64,000 nucleotides of DNA from contig JAQQAP010000047.1 of the NCBI GenBank assembly GCA_028533045.1, positions 1 through 64,000 on the forward strand. Reading direction: 5' to 3'. This DNA is from Spirochaetales bacterium. Lineage in GTDB: Bacteria > Spirochaetota > Spirochaetia > DSM-2461. Made by a program: the position numbers and the translations under genes. Positions 54,974 through 62,942 of this stretch are shown here, one piece after another; position 1 is the first letter of the stretch, and the number at the start of each line of letters is the position of its first letter. The notes beneath the pieces were generated by a model that was given only the letters and a program-made list of their open reading frames with translations, ran no database searches and was not told where the DNA came from.

Positions 54974-55201
54974 ATGGCAGAATTTGAATTGGATTGTTTA
55001 GGCGAAGCTTGTCCCGTACCTCTGGTAAAAGCGGAAAAGAAACTTAAGGAACTGGCCGTAGGAGATGTCCTTATTGTACTTCTCGATCACAGTTGCGCTA
55101 TGAAAAACGTTCCCGAATGGGCCAGAAAAGAGGGTCATAACGTTGAAATCGAAGAAGTCGATGACGGCGAATGGGAATGTATTATCGAAAAAGCGAAATA
55201 A
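54974..55201 (+). CDS. TusA/SirA-like sulfur carrier protein
   Basis: 75 aa. DCLGEACPVPLVKAEKKL holds the CPxP motif; Cys13 is the persulfide-carrying residue, and Cys8 precedes it. The fold ends in the EVDDGEWECIIEKAK strand. TusA/YeeD proteins accept sulfur from a rhodanese or from a membrane transporter and pass it on. Placement between the two halves of a YeeE-type permease parallels YeeD-YeeE (TsuB-TsuA), where the carrier works directly with the transporter. Confidence 0.92.
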   Translation: MAEFELDCLGEACPVPLVKAEKKLKELAVGDVLIVLLDHSCAMKNVPEWARKEGHNVEIEEVDDGEWECIIEKAK

Positions 55202-55214
55202 AGGGTCTCCCTTA

Positions 55215-55760
55215 ATGAAACTTAAAGATAAGATTAAAGAGAACAAATATTACAAGATGTGGTTTAAGCAGGCCTGGCCCTATTTAACCGGAGCTGTGTT
55301 GCTTTCCCTCTTCCAAATTGTGACCCTGGCTTCAACCGGATCTCCCTGGGGGGTTTCCGGTGTATTTGCCAACTGGGGTGCCTGGCTATTTGAACTGTTC
55401 GGCGGAAGTGTAGACAAATGGTACTACTTCTCCTCCGAAGGAGCTCAGAGAACTCTTGAAGGCGGTTTTTTTGCCGATCCCGGGACCTACAGAAATCTGG
55501 GGGTTATTTTTGGAGCTTTCTTTGCTTCCCTTATGGCATCGCAGCTAAAGATTAAGAAGATTAAATCTGCCAAACAGATTTTTGCTGCTATTCTGGGCGG
55601 TCTTCTTATGGGTTACGGTGCGCGGATTGGTTTTGGTTGTAATATAGGAGCCCTGTTTTCCGGTATTGCTTCCCTCTCCCTTTCCGGTTGGGTTTATGCG
55701 GTCTTCCTCTTTTTGGGAGCCATGGCCGGCAGTAAACTTCTTGTAAAATATTTTATGTAA
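55215..55760 (+). CDS. YeeE/YedE-type transporter, C-terminal half
   Basis: 181 aa from ATG 55215. The longer frame from 55143 overlaps the TusA gene and adds no credible sequence. Four to five hydrophobic segments carry the third DUF395 signature GYGARIGFGCNIGALFSGIASLSLSGW with the third conserved cysteine. Two soluble stretches, one with KWYYFSSEG, separate the helices. Together with the first gene it reconstitutes one full permease. An intrinsic terminator lies a few bases after the stop. Confidence 0.82.
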   Translation: MKLKDKIKENKYYKMWFKQAWPYLTGAVLLSLFQIVTLASTGSPWGVSGVFANWGAWLFELFGGSVDKWYYFSSEGAQRTLEGGFFADPGTYRNLGVIFGAFFASLMASQLKIKKIKSAKQIFAAILGGLLMGYGARIGFGCNIGALFSGIASLSLSGWVYAVFLFLGAMAGSKLLVKYFM

Positions 55761-55768
55761 TGACCGGT

Positions 55769-55794
55769 CGTGCCCTCACGGGCACGGCTTTTTT
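55769..55794 (+). terminator. Intrinsic terminator inside the sulfur cluster
   Basis: CGTGCCC-TCAC-GGGCACG followed by GCTTTTTTAAGG, between the permease half-gene and the reductase gene. Expression downstream would need readthrough or a separate promoter, which would give the transporter module higher levels. Confidence 0.8.
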
Positions 55795-55806
55795 AAGGAT
55801 TGTCCC

Positions 55807-57030
55807 ATGGCAAGAGAAAAGAAGATTGAAGAATACGATGTGGTAATCATCGGCGGTGGTGCAGCGGGTTTAACAGCAGGGATTTACTGCGGCCGGGCCC
55901 GTCTCAAAACAATTATTATTGAAAAGTCCCTGGTGGGCGGTTTAGCCACCTACACCAATGAAATTGAAAACTATCCCGGTTTCCCCGAAGGAACTACCGG
56001 ACTGGGCCTTATGGAACTTTTCCAGAAGCAGGCCAAAAAGTTTGGGGTCAAATTCAAGGGAACCGATGTCAAATCGGTAGAACTGGAAGGGGAAATCAAA
56101 ACTGTTGAAACTTTCCGAACTACCTATAAAGCTAAAACCGTAATTATCGCCAGCGGCGGCCGCCCCCGTATTACCGGAGCCGACCGGGAGGAAGAATTTC
56201 TCTACGACAAAGGCATTTCCTTCTGCGCAACCTGTGATGCCGCAGCCAATACGGGCAAAAAGGTTATGATTATAGGATCCGGTGATGCGGCGATTGAAGA
56301 GGGTATGTTCCTTACAAAGTTTGCCGACAAGGTCTACGTTTCCGTTATCCATGAAGAAGGGAAAATGGACTGTAACGAAATTGCCAAGGCTGAAGCTCTG
56401 GATAATCCTAAAATGGAATTTATCTGGAACAGCGTAGTTAAACGATTTGAGGGATCGGAGCACCTGGAAAAGGTTGTATTGAAGGATCTTAAATCGGACG
56501 ATGAAATACCCATTGTAGTTCCCACCTGCTTTGAATTTATCGGCTACATTCCCAATACGGAAATTTTCAAAGGCCAAATTGACCTGACCGAACGGGGTTA
56601 CGTTCTTACCAATGAAAATAAGGAAACTAACATTGAAGGTGTTTTTGCTGTGGGAGATGTAACGGAAAAATTCCTCAAACAGGTTTCCACCGCCGTTGGT
56701 GACGGGGCGGTTGCCGGCGTTGGTGCGGAGAGATACATTGCCGAATCGGAAATGGTTAAAACACAGATTCTGGCTAAAGAGGGTATTGTCTTTGCCTACG
56801 ACGCTTCCGATGGAAAGAGCCACGAAATGCTAAAGGATATAGAAACCATAGAAGAAATGGCTAAGGGAAAGTTTTCCGTTACCCGTGTGGATGTCTATAA
56901 ATCCAAGGGGATTTCCAATCGCCTGGGAATCCACGAATTCCCCAAACTGGCTATTATCAAGAACGGGAAAGTTCATGCCATTCTAAATGAAGAATTTTCC
57001 TATAATGAAGTAGTCAATTACTTTAACTAG
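55807..57030 (+). CDS. Thioredoxin-reductase-like flavoprotein with C-terminal degenerate thioredoxin domain
   Basis: 407 aa. Residues 1-310 are a TrxR: FAD motif VVIIGGGAAGLTAG, redox pair CATC in FCATCDAA, NADPH motif MIIGSGDAAIEE, and GVFAVGDVTEK near the end. Residues about 320-407 look like a thioredoxin fold (VTRVDVYKSKGISNRLGIHEFPKLAIIKNGKV, with the usual cis-Pro at FPKL). The WCGPC position reads YDASDGKSH, so no redox cysteines remain. The tail may bind a substrate or a partner of the sulfur cluster. The distance after the terminator and a weak AAGGATTGT ribosome site suggest moderate translation. Confidence 0.82.
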   Translation: MAREKKIEEYDVVIIGGGAAGLTAGIYCGRARLKTIIIEKSLVGGLATYTNEIENYPGFPEGTTGLGLMELFQKQAKKFGVKFKGTDVKSVELEGEIKTVETFRTTYKAKTVIIASGGRPRITGADREEEFLYDKGISFCATCDAAANTGKKVMIIGSGDAAIEEGMFLTKFADKVYVSVIHEEGKMDCNEIAKAEALDNPKMEFIWNSVVKRFEGSEHLEKVVLKDLKSDDEIPIVVPTCFEFIGYIPNTEIFKGQIDLTERGYVLTNENKETNIEGVFAVGDVTEKFLKQVSTAVGDGAVAGVGAERYIAESEMVKTQILAKEGIVFAYDASDGKSHEMLKDIETIEEMAKGKFSVTRVDVYKSKGISNRLGIHEFPKLAIIKNGKVHAILNEEFSYNEVVNYFN

Positions 57031-57044
57031 GAGAGTTGGAATTT

Positions 57045-57944
57045 ATGAAAAGATTTTTTCTTCTTGCCACTGTTGTGCTTTTGGTTCTCTCATCCTGTTC
57101 TTTTACCAAGTACGAAGAAACGGGGACGCTCATTGTAGATAGTAAGGAAGCAGTGGAACTCATCGATGAAGGCTATCTTCTATTGGATGCCCAGAAAAAG
57201 ACATCCTGGCTCAAGGAACATGCCGCCGGGGCTGCCAACATTGAGAGAAAACAGATTATGATTTCCGATCCGGTCCCAAACAGTGTAGCCCCTTCGTCTG
57301 TAATCGCAGAAGCGGCCGAGATGGCCGGACTGACAGAAAACAGCGATATTATTATCTACGATGACAATAAGAATATGGATGCGACCCGATTATACTGGAC
57401 CTTGACCTATTATGGTCATAAGGGTGATATAAAGATTCTCTCCGGCGGACTTTCCGCTCTTAAGGAAAGGGGTATGGAAATTGCATCCGGAGAAGAATCT
57501 ACAGCTATGGGAAAATACACGGCCAGCGGTGCTGACGATAGCGTCATAGCCCTAATAGATGAGCTTTCCCAACTTATTGACAATCCCGATGAGCAGAAGG
57601 TGATCCTCGATGTTCGGACAGACGAAGAGTATTTCGCCGGAACGATTCCCGGTTCAATTCACATCAATCATGAGGAAAACCTTTTTTCCGACGGTAGTTT
57701 CAAACCGGTCCAGCATATCAAAATACTCTACAAGGAAGCGGGGATTCTTCCCGATGATGAAATCATAATTTACTGTAAATCTTCCGTAAGAGCGGCCAAC
57801 AGTTATGCCGCTCTTTACAACGGAGGATACAGAAATCTCAAGATTTATGACGGAGCCTGGTTGGAATGGAGTAAATCGGGTGAAGCGATTTATACGCCGG
57901 AAAGAGAATTTACCGTAATAACTGCCAGTCAGGATAATTCCTGA
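57045..57944 (+). CDS. Rhodanese-like lipoprotein with one active and one inactive domain
   Basis: 299 aa from ATG 57045, with TAGGAGAG upstream; lipobox VLSS-C18. Two tandem rhodanese domains follow. The first (about 30-150) lacks the active cysteine: IIIYDDNKNMDATR has Asp where the loop Cys belongs. The second (about 180-290) has the intact loop IIYCKSSVRAANSY. The layout is that of two-domain sulfurtransferases (SseA, TST type) with a regulatory first domain. Being a lipoprotein it would handle sulfane sulfur outside the cytoplasm and could feed the YeeE/TusA system. Confidence 0.88.
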   Translation: MKRFFLLATVVLLVLSSCSFTKYEETGTLIVDSKEAVELIDEGYLLLDAQKKTSWLKEHAAGAANIERKQIMISDPVPNSVAPSSVIAEAAEMAGLTENSDIIIYDDNKNMDATRLYWTLTYYGHKGDIKILSGGLSALKERGMEIASGEESTAMGKYTASGADDSVIALIDELSQLIDNPDEQKVILDVRTDEEYFAGTIPGSIHINHEENLFSDGSFKPVQHIKILYKEAGILPDDEIIIYCKSSVRAANSYAALYNGGYRNLKIYDGAWLEWSKSGEAIYTPEREFTVITASQDNS

Positions 57945-57997
57945 TTTATTTTAGTACTCACGGGGAGAGTAATCCTCTTAAACAAAGGAGTTTTTTT

Positions 57998-58924
57998 ATG
58001 AAAAGATTTTTGTCACTTTTTTTCGTAGCCCTGCTTATTCCTTTCACAGTCCTTACAGGCTGTGCAGAGAAAGAAAAAGCAGCCGAAACTACTGCGACTG
58101 CGGTAGCCCAGGTAAACCCTGTAGAAGAAGCGGCTCTGGCCTATTTTGCCGACTACCCCGGCTCCAGAATTGTTCCTGCTACAACAGTTTTTGAAAAAAT
58201 GGATGCCGGTGAGGATATCTTTATTCTGGATATCAGAAAGGCGGAAGATTACGCAGCCGGCCATCTTAAAGGCGCAGTAAATGCCGCGTGGGGGACTCCG
58301 GCACTGGCAGAATCTCTGAACTGGCTTCCCGATGATGTGCCCCTGTTCGTTAATTGCTACTCCGGACAGACTGCCGGACAGACTGTTGCCGTACTAAATG
58401 TAGCCGGTTTTAAGGCTTCCTCCATCAAATACGGCTGGAAACTGGGGATTACCCAGGCCGAAGGATATGAGGCGTATACGGAAAGCACAGTGAATCCTGC
58501 TCCCGTAGAAAGCGGTGTAAAAATCGATGCAGAAATCAAGAGCGCCGCAGCAGACTACTTTAATAACCTCAAAGCCGATCCCGAAACTCCCAGTAATATC
58601 ATAGCGGCTTCAAAGCTCAAGGAAAAACTTGATGCCGATGAAGAGATGACGATCGTATCTATCAGAAAACCTGAAGACTTCAGCGCCGGTCATGTGGAAA
58701 GCGCCATTAACATTCCCTTTGGAGCGGGTATGGAAGCCCAATTTGCCGACCTCCCCCAGGACGAAAAAGTTTTTGTTTACTGCTACTCCGGTCAGACCGC
58801 CGGTCAGACAGTTGCCATAATGAGACTTCTTGGAATTGATGCGGCTTCTGTTAAGAGCGGTTTCGGAACCAGCGGGACCGGAACTACCGGGTGGAATAAC
58901 GAAGGTCTTCCCATCGTTAAATAG
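57998..58924 (+). CDS. Double-rhodanese lipoprotein
   Basis: 308 aa, lipobox VLTG-C22. Two rhodanese domains, both with cysteine and the same loop CYSGQTAGQTVA (in VNCYSGQTA and VYCYSGQTA), so both may be catalytic. The shared loop suggests internal duplication. The linker between them is Pro/Val-rich. It is the last gene of the sulfur cluster, 53 bases after the other rhodanese gene, with AAAGGAG before the ATG and a strong terminator after. A periplasmic or outer-membrane sulfur trap is the likely role. Confidence 0.88.
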   Translation: MKRFLSLFFVALLIPFTVLTGCAEKEKAAETTATAVAQVNPVEEAALAYFADYPGSRIVPATTVFEKMDAGEDIFILDIRKAEDYAAGHLKGAVNAAWGTPALAESLNWLPDDVPLFVNCYSGQTAGQTVAVLNVAGFKASSIKYGWKLGITQAEGYEAYTESTVNPAPVESGVKIDAEIKSAAADYFNNLKADPETPSNIIAASKLKEKLDADEEMTIVSIRKPEDFSAGHVESAINIPFGAGMEAQFADLPQDEKVFVYCYSGQTAGQTVAIMRLLGIDAASVKSGFGTSGTGTTGWNNEGLPIVK

Positions 58925-58942
58925 TTAACTTTACTAGTAATC

Positions 58943-58972
58943 ACTCCCCTTTTTAAAAGGGGAGTTTTTTTT
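58943..58972 (+). terminator. Intrinsic terminator of the sulfur cluster
   Basis: ACTCCCCTTTT and AAAAGGGGAGT form an 11-base stem with almost no loop, followed by eight T residues. Confidence 0.9.
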
Positions 58973-58985
58973 AGGGAGATCAACC

Positions 58986-60533
58986 ATTAAAAAAAACAGA
59001 GGTATTTTACTTTATATTTTTCTCTGGTTTCTATTAAATTTGGTTTTTCTCACGGATTTTCCCTTTTTACACACCGATGAACCGTGGCTAAGCGGGCTAT
59101 CACGGGTTATGGCGGAACAAAAGAGTCCTGCCGTCACGGAGGATTTCTTTGATCTCTACGAAAGGCACCCCCATGGCATAAAGATTCTCTACCACGGGAT
59201 TCAGATAGTAATTTTCAAGATATTCGGCTACTCATTATTTACTGCCCGCCTAAGCTCACTTTTAGCCGGAGCGGGGGGGATATTCTGTCTTTACCGGATA
59301 CTTGAAGGGCTGGTCCCCCAAAAAAATCGTTTTATTTCCTTCCTGGTCTGTATAATTTTCTCCTGGGATATACAATTTCTTTATGCATCTCACCTGGCCC
59401 GTCAGGAAATCTATATTCTTCTTTTCTTCCTCATCACCATTAATCTTTATTTGAGAGGGCGATCTCACCCAAAGGACAACAATTTTCTTCTTATGGGACT
59501 TATCTGCGGCGGGGCTCTCGGAATTCATCCCAACGCCTTTATTACGGCCCTACCCTTGATTCTCTTACTCCTTAGGGATGGAATAAAGGCCAGGCTAAGT
59601 CTAAAACAGGGTTGTTTTTTTCTTCTTACAGCCTCCCTTTGCGTAATCTTCTTTACAGGCTTGAGCTTTCTTTTCAATCTAAACTTTGTTCATGACTACC
59701 GTAGTTTTGGACAGACCGTAGGTGTGAGCAATACAATAGATATGAAAATACTGGGGTTCTTTATCTTTCTAAAAAAGATTTTTCACCAGCTGGCAGGAAC
59801 ATACTATTTGCCCAATATAAAGTATATATTTCTTCTGAGCCCTCTCCTTCTCGTCCTTTCCCTTTGGGATAAAACCGGAAAACGATGTATCATTTTTTTT
59901 ACTCTTTTAGGGATAAGCCTGGGGTTGATTATCATTGGAAAATACAGTCCCCCTTCCTTTCTTTTTTTTCTTGTACCCTTTTATTTAGCCCTTTCTAGCA
60001 GTTTTCATCTCCTTTGGGATAAGGGCTTACTCAGGATAATCCCCATACTTATCGCTTTGCTTATCATAGGCCTTTCTCTTTTCCAACTTGTTGGCGAATG
60101 GAAAAAAGAAAACACCCATTTAGAGAGCTATTATGACAATTTGAGTTCCTGCTTACCCCGGGGCAGCACTGTTCTGGGGGGCTTGATCCTGGATTATTAT
60201 TTGGAAGAGGAGGGACGAATCTATGACTGGAGAAATCTGGCCTTTCTAAAAAAACAATCGGTCGATTCCTATTTTGAGGAACGAAATATAGAATATGTCG
60301 TCTTAAGTTCGGAAATTCCCTTTATCTACCAAAACCGCCCTACCTGGAATGCCCTTTATGGAAATACCGCCAATTGGTACCCCCAATTAGAGTTATTTCT
60401 TAAAGAAGAGGCAGAATTAATAGGGGAATTTTCCTCTCCCGGTTACGGAACCAGAATAGCCCCATATCGCTTTAATACGAAAGAAACGACATATATTTAC
60501 CAGCTTTCCCCGACCGATTCAACAAGAGAATGA
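58986..60533 (+). CDS. GT39-like membrane glycosyltransferase, possibly starting at ATT
   Basis: 515 aa if translation begins at ATT 58986, which lies eight bases after AGGGAG. The next usable start, TTG 59040, would remove the first membrane helix (IKKNRGILLYIFLWFLLNLVF). The catalytic loop HTDEPWLSGL near the N-terminus is the Asp-Glu motif of PMT/ArnT-like GT39 enzymes, followed by about ten membrane helices. The C-terminal 100 residues form a small soluble part. These enzymes use polyprenyl-phosphate sugars to modify lipids or proteins on the outside of the membrane. The last 37 bases overlap the 3' end of the convergent ABC ATPase gene. Confidence 0.75.
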   Translation: MKKNRGILLYIFLWFLLNLVFLTDFPFLHTDEPWLSGLSRVMAEQKSPAVTEDFFDLYERHPHGIKILYHGIQIVIFKIFGYSLFTARLSSLLAGAGGIFCLYRILEGLVPQKNRFISFLVCIIFSWDIQFLYASHLARQEIYILLFFLITINLYLRGRSHPKDNNFLLMGLICGGALGIHPNAFITALPLILLLLRDGIKARLSLKQGCFFLLTASLCVIFFTGLSFLFNLNFVHDYRSFGQTVGVSNTIDMKILGFFIFLKKIFHQLAGTYYLPNIKYIFLLSPLLLVLSLWDKTGKRCIIFFTLLGISLGLIIIGKYSPPSFLFFLVPFYLALSSSFHLLWDKGLLRIIPILIALLIIGLSLFQLVGEWKKENTHLESYYDNLSSCLPRGSTVLGGLILDYYLEEEGRIYDWRNLAFLKKQSVDSYFEERNIEYVVLSSEIPFIYQNRPTWNALYGNTANWYPQLELFLKEEAELIGEFSSPGYGTRIAPYRFNTKETTYIYQLSPTDSTRE

Positions 60534-61243
60534 AATCGGCTGACTTCTTTTAAAAACATCTCCCCCCAGCGGTCCCTGGGTAAGGAGAGAGGATTATCTT
60601 GTGATAAAGCGATTCCCCCCCGATCCTTCATAAGTAAGATTCTGTCGGAAAGATAGAGAGCCTCTTCAATATCATGGGTGACAAAAATGACAGTAATACC
60701 CCACTCCTTCCAGAGGTCCCGCACTAAATCCTGAAGCCGATGCCGTGACGGTGCATCAAGACTAACGAAGGGTTCATCCATAAAAATAAGCTTGGGATTA
60801 TAATAAAGAGCCCTGGCAAGAGCACAACGCTGCCTCATACCTCCGGAAAGTTCCCCGGGAAAGAAGTCGGCCCTATTCTCAAGCCCCACGGCAGCAAGAA
60901 GAGAGTCAACCTTCTGACTATCCCCCTTCTTCCCCTTATTGGGAAAACTAATATTATCCCTGATGCTGAGCCAGGGGTAAAGCTGATGACTGTCCTGAAA
61001 AACCATTTGCCCCTCCCCGTAGGGTTTCTCCACGGCTTGACCGTTAAACAGGATGGTGCCCTCCAGGGGAGTAAGAAAACCGGCCATGAGTTTAATCAAG
61101 CTGCTCTTACCACACCCGGAAGGACCAAGGATAGCGAGCAGTTCTCCCTGATTAACTGTGAAATTCAGTCCTTCAAAAAGGGGAGCCGCCTCTTTCTCCT
61201 TCGGCTGATAGGAAAAGGTTAAATCATTTATGACTATTGACAT
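60497..61243 (-). CDS. ABC importer ATPase (SsuB/TauB/nitrate type)
   Basis: 248 aa. Walker A GPSGCGKSS, Q-loop VFQDSHQLYPW, signature LSGGMRQR, Walker B LIFMDEPFVSLD and His switch VTHDIEEAL. It energises the permease encoded immediately upstream (three bases apart). The C-terminus overlaps the convergent glycosyltransferase gene. It belongs to the family serving sulfonates, nitrate, taurine, riboflavin or thiamine precursors. Confidence 0.95.
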   Translation of the reverse strand: MSIVINDLTFSYQPKEKEAAPLFEGLNFTVNQGELLAILGPSGCGKSSLIKLMAGFLTPLEGTILFNGQAVEKPYGEGQMVFQDSHQLYPWLSIRDNISFPNKGKKGDSQKVDSLLAAVGLENRADFFPGELSGGMRQRCALARALYYNPKLIFMDEPFVSLDAPSRHRLQDLVRDLWKEWGITVIFVTHDIEEALYLSDRILLMKDRGGIALSQDNPLSLPRDRWGEMFLKEVSRFHSLVESVGESW

Positions 61244-61246
61244 GTC

Positions 61247-62005
61247 CTAAGTCTCTCCCCTTCCCTTTAATTGCATTTCCCAACGCTGGAAAACCAATTT
61301 ATCCACCACAACACCGGTTATCATGAGGAGTAACAAACCGCCGAACAGTCCGGGGCTGTCCATAAAAATCCGCTTTTGATAGATAAACCATCCCAGTCCT
61401 CCCGAACCGCCAATGGTACCGTATAACATTTCTGCAGCAATAACGGCCCGCCAGGATCGGGCCCATGAGATTTTTAATCCCGACAGGATTTGGGTAGAGG
61501 AAGCGGGAATCATAAGCTTAAAGAGCAAGTCCCACTCACTCAACTCCCTGTTTCGGGCCACGTCAATCCAGAGCGGAGGAATGTCCCGGAAGCCATTTCG
61601 TAAATTAATATAAAAAGGCCATATTACCGAATGGGCCACGATGAGCAGGATAATTTGAGGGCCCAAGCCTGTCCAAATAATAAGAAGAGGTAAAAGGGCA
61701 ATGCCCGGTAAAGGATGGGCCAATGCGGAAAGGGTTTGAAAAAAACGATCCATCTTTCTCGAATGAAAAGAGAAGAGGGCCATGAAAAATCCCAAAATAA
61801 CCGAAGGAATCAGGGCAAGAAATATCATGAGGAGAGAGTGGAGAAGCCCCATGGGCAGGGAACCGCTCAGAAAGTCCTCTATCATCTGTTTGAACAACTC
61901 CTGAGGAGAGGGAAGCAAAAGAGGGCTTATGCGGCCTGTTTCTACCAGGAAATACCAAATTACTCCCAGTAAAAGAGTACCCCCCACCCCTTTAAGGAGC
62001 TTCAA
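61247..62005 (-). CDS. ABC importer permease (SsuC/TauC type)
   Basis: 252 aa, six membrane helices, with the BPD-transport EAA-like loop ARNRELSEWDLLFKLMIPASSTQILSGLKISWARSW. It overlaps the binding-protein gene by 14 bases. It pairs with the ATPase and the lipoprotein to form one importer. Confidence 0.93.
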   Translation of the reverse strand: MKLLKGVGGTLLLGVIWYFLVETGRISPLLLPSPQELFKQMIEDFLSGSLPMGLLHSLLMIFLALIPSVILGFFMALFSFHSRKMDRFFQTLSALAHPLPGIALLPLLIIWTGLGPQIILLIVAHSVIWPFYINLRNGFRDIPPLWIDVARNRELSEWDLLFKLMIPASSTQILSGLKISWARSWRAVIAAEMLYGTIGGSGGLGWFIYQKRIFMDSPGLFGGLLLLMITGVVVDKLVFQRWEMQLKGRGET

Positions 62006-62942
62006 AGAACACCTCTTCCGGACTTATATCATCGGAAATCATGTCCCTTTCCGCCATAAAATCCAGAAAGACCTCCAAACCTAAAACATCCTGAGAGTAG
62101 ACCATTCCCCTATCATACAAATAGTCGGACAAAACTTCCGGTTCCAGCTCGTAAAGGGAACCCAATATCTCCAATGTCTCCTTACGATTTCTTTTAATAA
62201 AATCAATGGACTGATCCAGCGCCTTGAGGTAATCCCTGTACAATCCGGGGTTATGGTTGTAGAAATCTTCCGTGACAACCCCAACGATAAATGTAAAGGG
62301 GCCGCCCATAGCTTCCCGGCCGGTCATATAGAGGGAGTAGCCCGATTCATCCATCTCTCTGAACAAGTAGGGAGGAGAGGTAAAATGACCAGCCACGGCA
62401 CCGTTAAAGAGGGCATTCATGCCGTCCGGGTGATTCATTGAAACAAGAGCTTCGTCCCAGCGGTCATGCTCACCATATTGGTTCTCAAGTCCCATGGCAA
62501 GTAGAATATGCTGTATGCTCCCCGGCTGAGGCAAGGCCAGTAGCGTTTTGCTATCAAACTCATTTTGGCCGTTGATCAAATCATCATTAACGACCAAACC
62601 TAAAGGAGATTGGGAAAGTCCAGTGGCAATTTTCCAGGTCATCCCCTTATCATAGGAAATCAGATAGGGAGGGATCCCCAGAAACCCTGCATCCACATCG
62701 CCTGCCAAAGCGGCCTCTCTTATAGCTGCCGTATTACCCAATGTCACCCAATGGACTTCGGCCCGGGGATTTATCTCTTCCAAAAAGCCCTTTTCCCGCA
62801 TTATCTGGAGGGGAGCATAGGCTAAACCGTATTGCTCGGCAATGGTAATCCGATTGGGGCTGGCCTTTTTTGAGCAGGAAGAAAAGGTCAGAACAAAAAC
62901 ACAAATTAAGAGGATTATTATCTTATCTTTTAAAAACGACAT
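61992..62942 (-). CDS. ABC importer substrate-binding lipoprotein (NMT1/SsuA-like)
   Basis: 316 aa, lipobox TFSS-C23. The N-terminal lobe (ITIAEQYGLAYAPLQIMREKGFLEE) is followed by LGNTAAIREAALAGDVDAGFLGIPPYL, the family's ligand pocket, and later LDQSIDFIKRNRKETLEILG. NMT1/ThiY, SsuA and TauA all share this outline, so the ligand (thiamine precursor, sulfonate or other) cannot be fixed. An ATP-grasp gene overlaps its start by 13 bases, hinting at a link between uptake and an ATP-dependent ligation. Confidence 0.88.
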   Translation of the reverse strand: MSFLKDKIIILLICVFVLTFSSCSKKASPNRITIAEQYGLAYAPLQIMREKGFLEEINPRAEVHWVTLGNTAAIREAALAGDVDAGFLGIPPYLISYDKGMTWKIATGLSQSPLGLVVNDDLINGQNEFDSKTLLALPQPGSIQHILLAMGLENQYGEHDRWDEALVSMNHPDGMNALFNGAVAGHFTSPPYLFREMDESGYSLYMTGREAMGGPFTFIVGVVTEDFYNHNPGLYRDYLKALDQSIDFIKRNRKETLEILGSLYELEPEVLSDYLYDRGMVYSQDVLGLEVFLDFMAERDMISDDISPEEVFFEAP

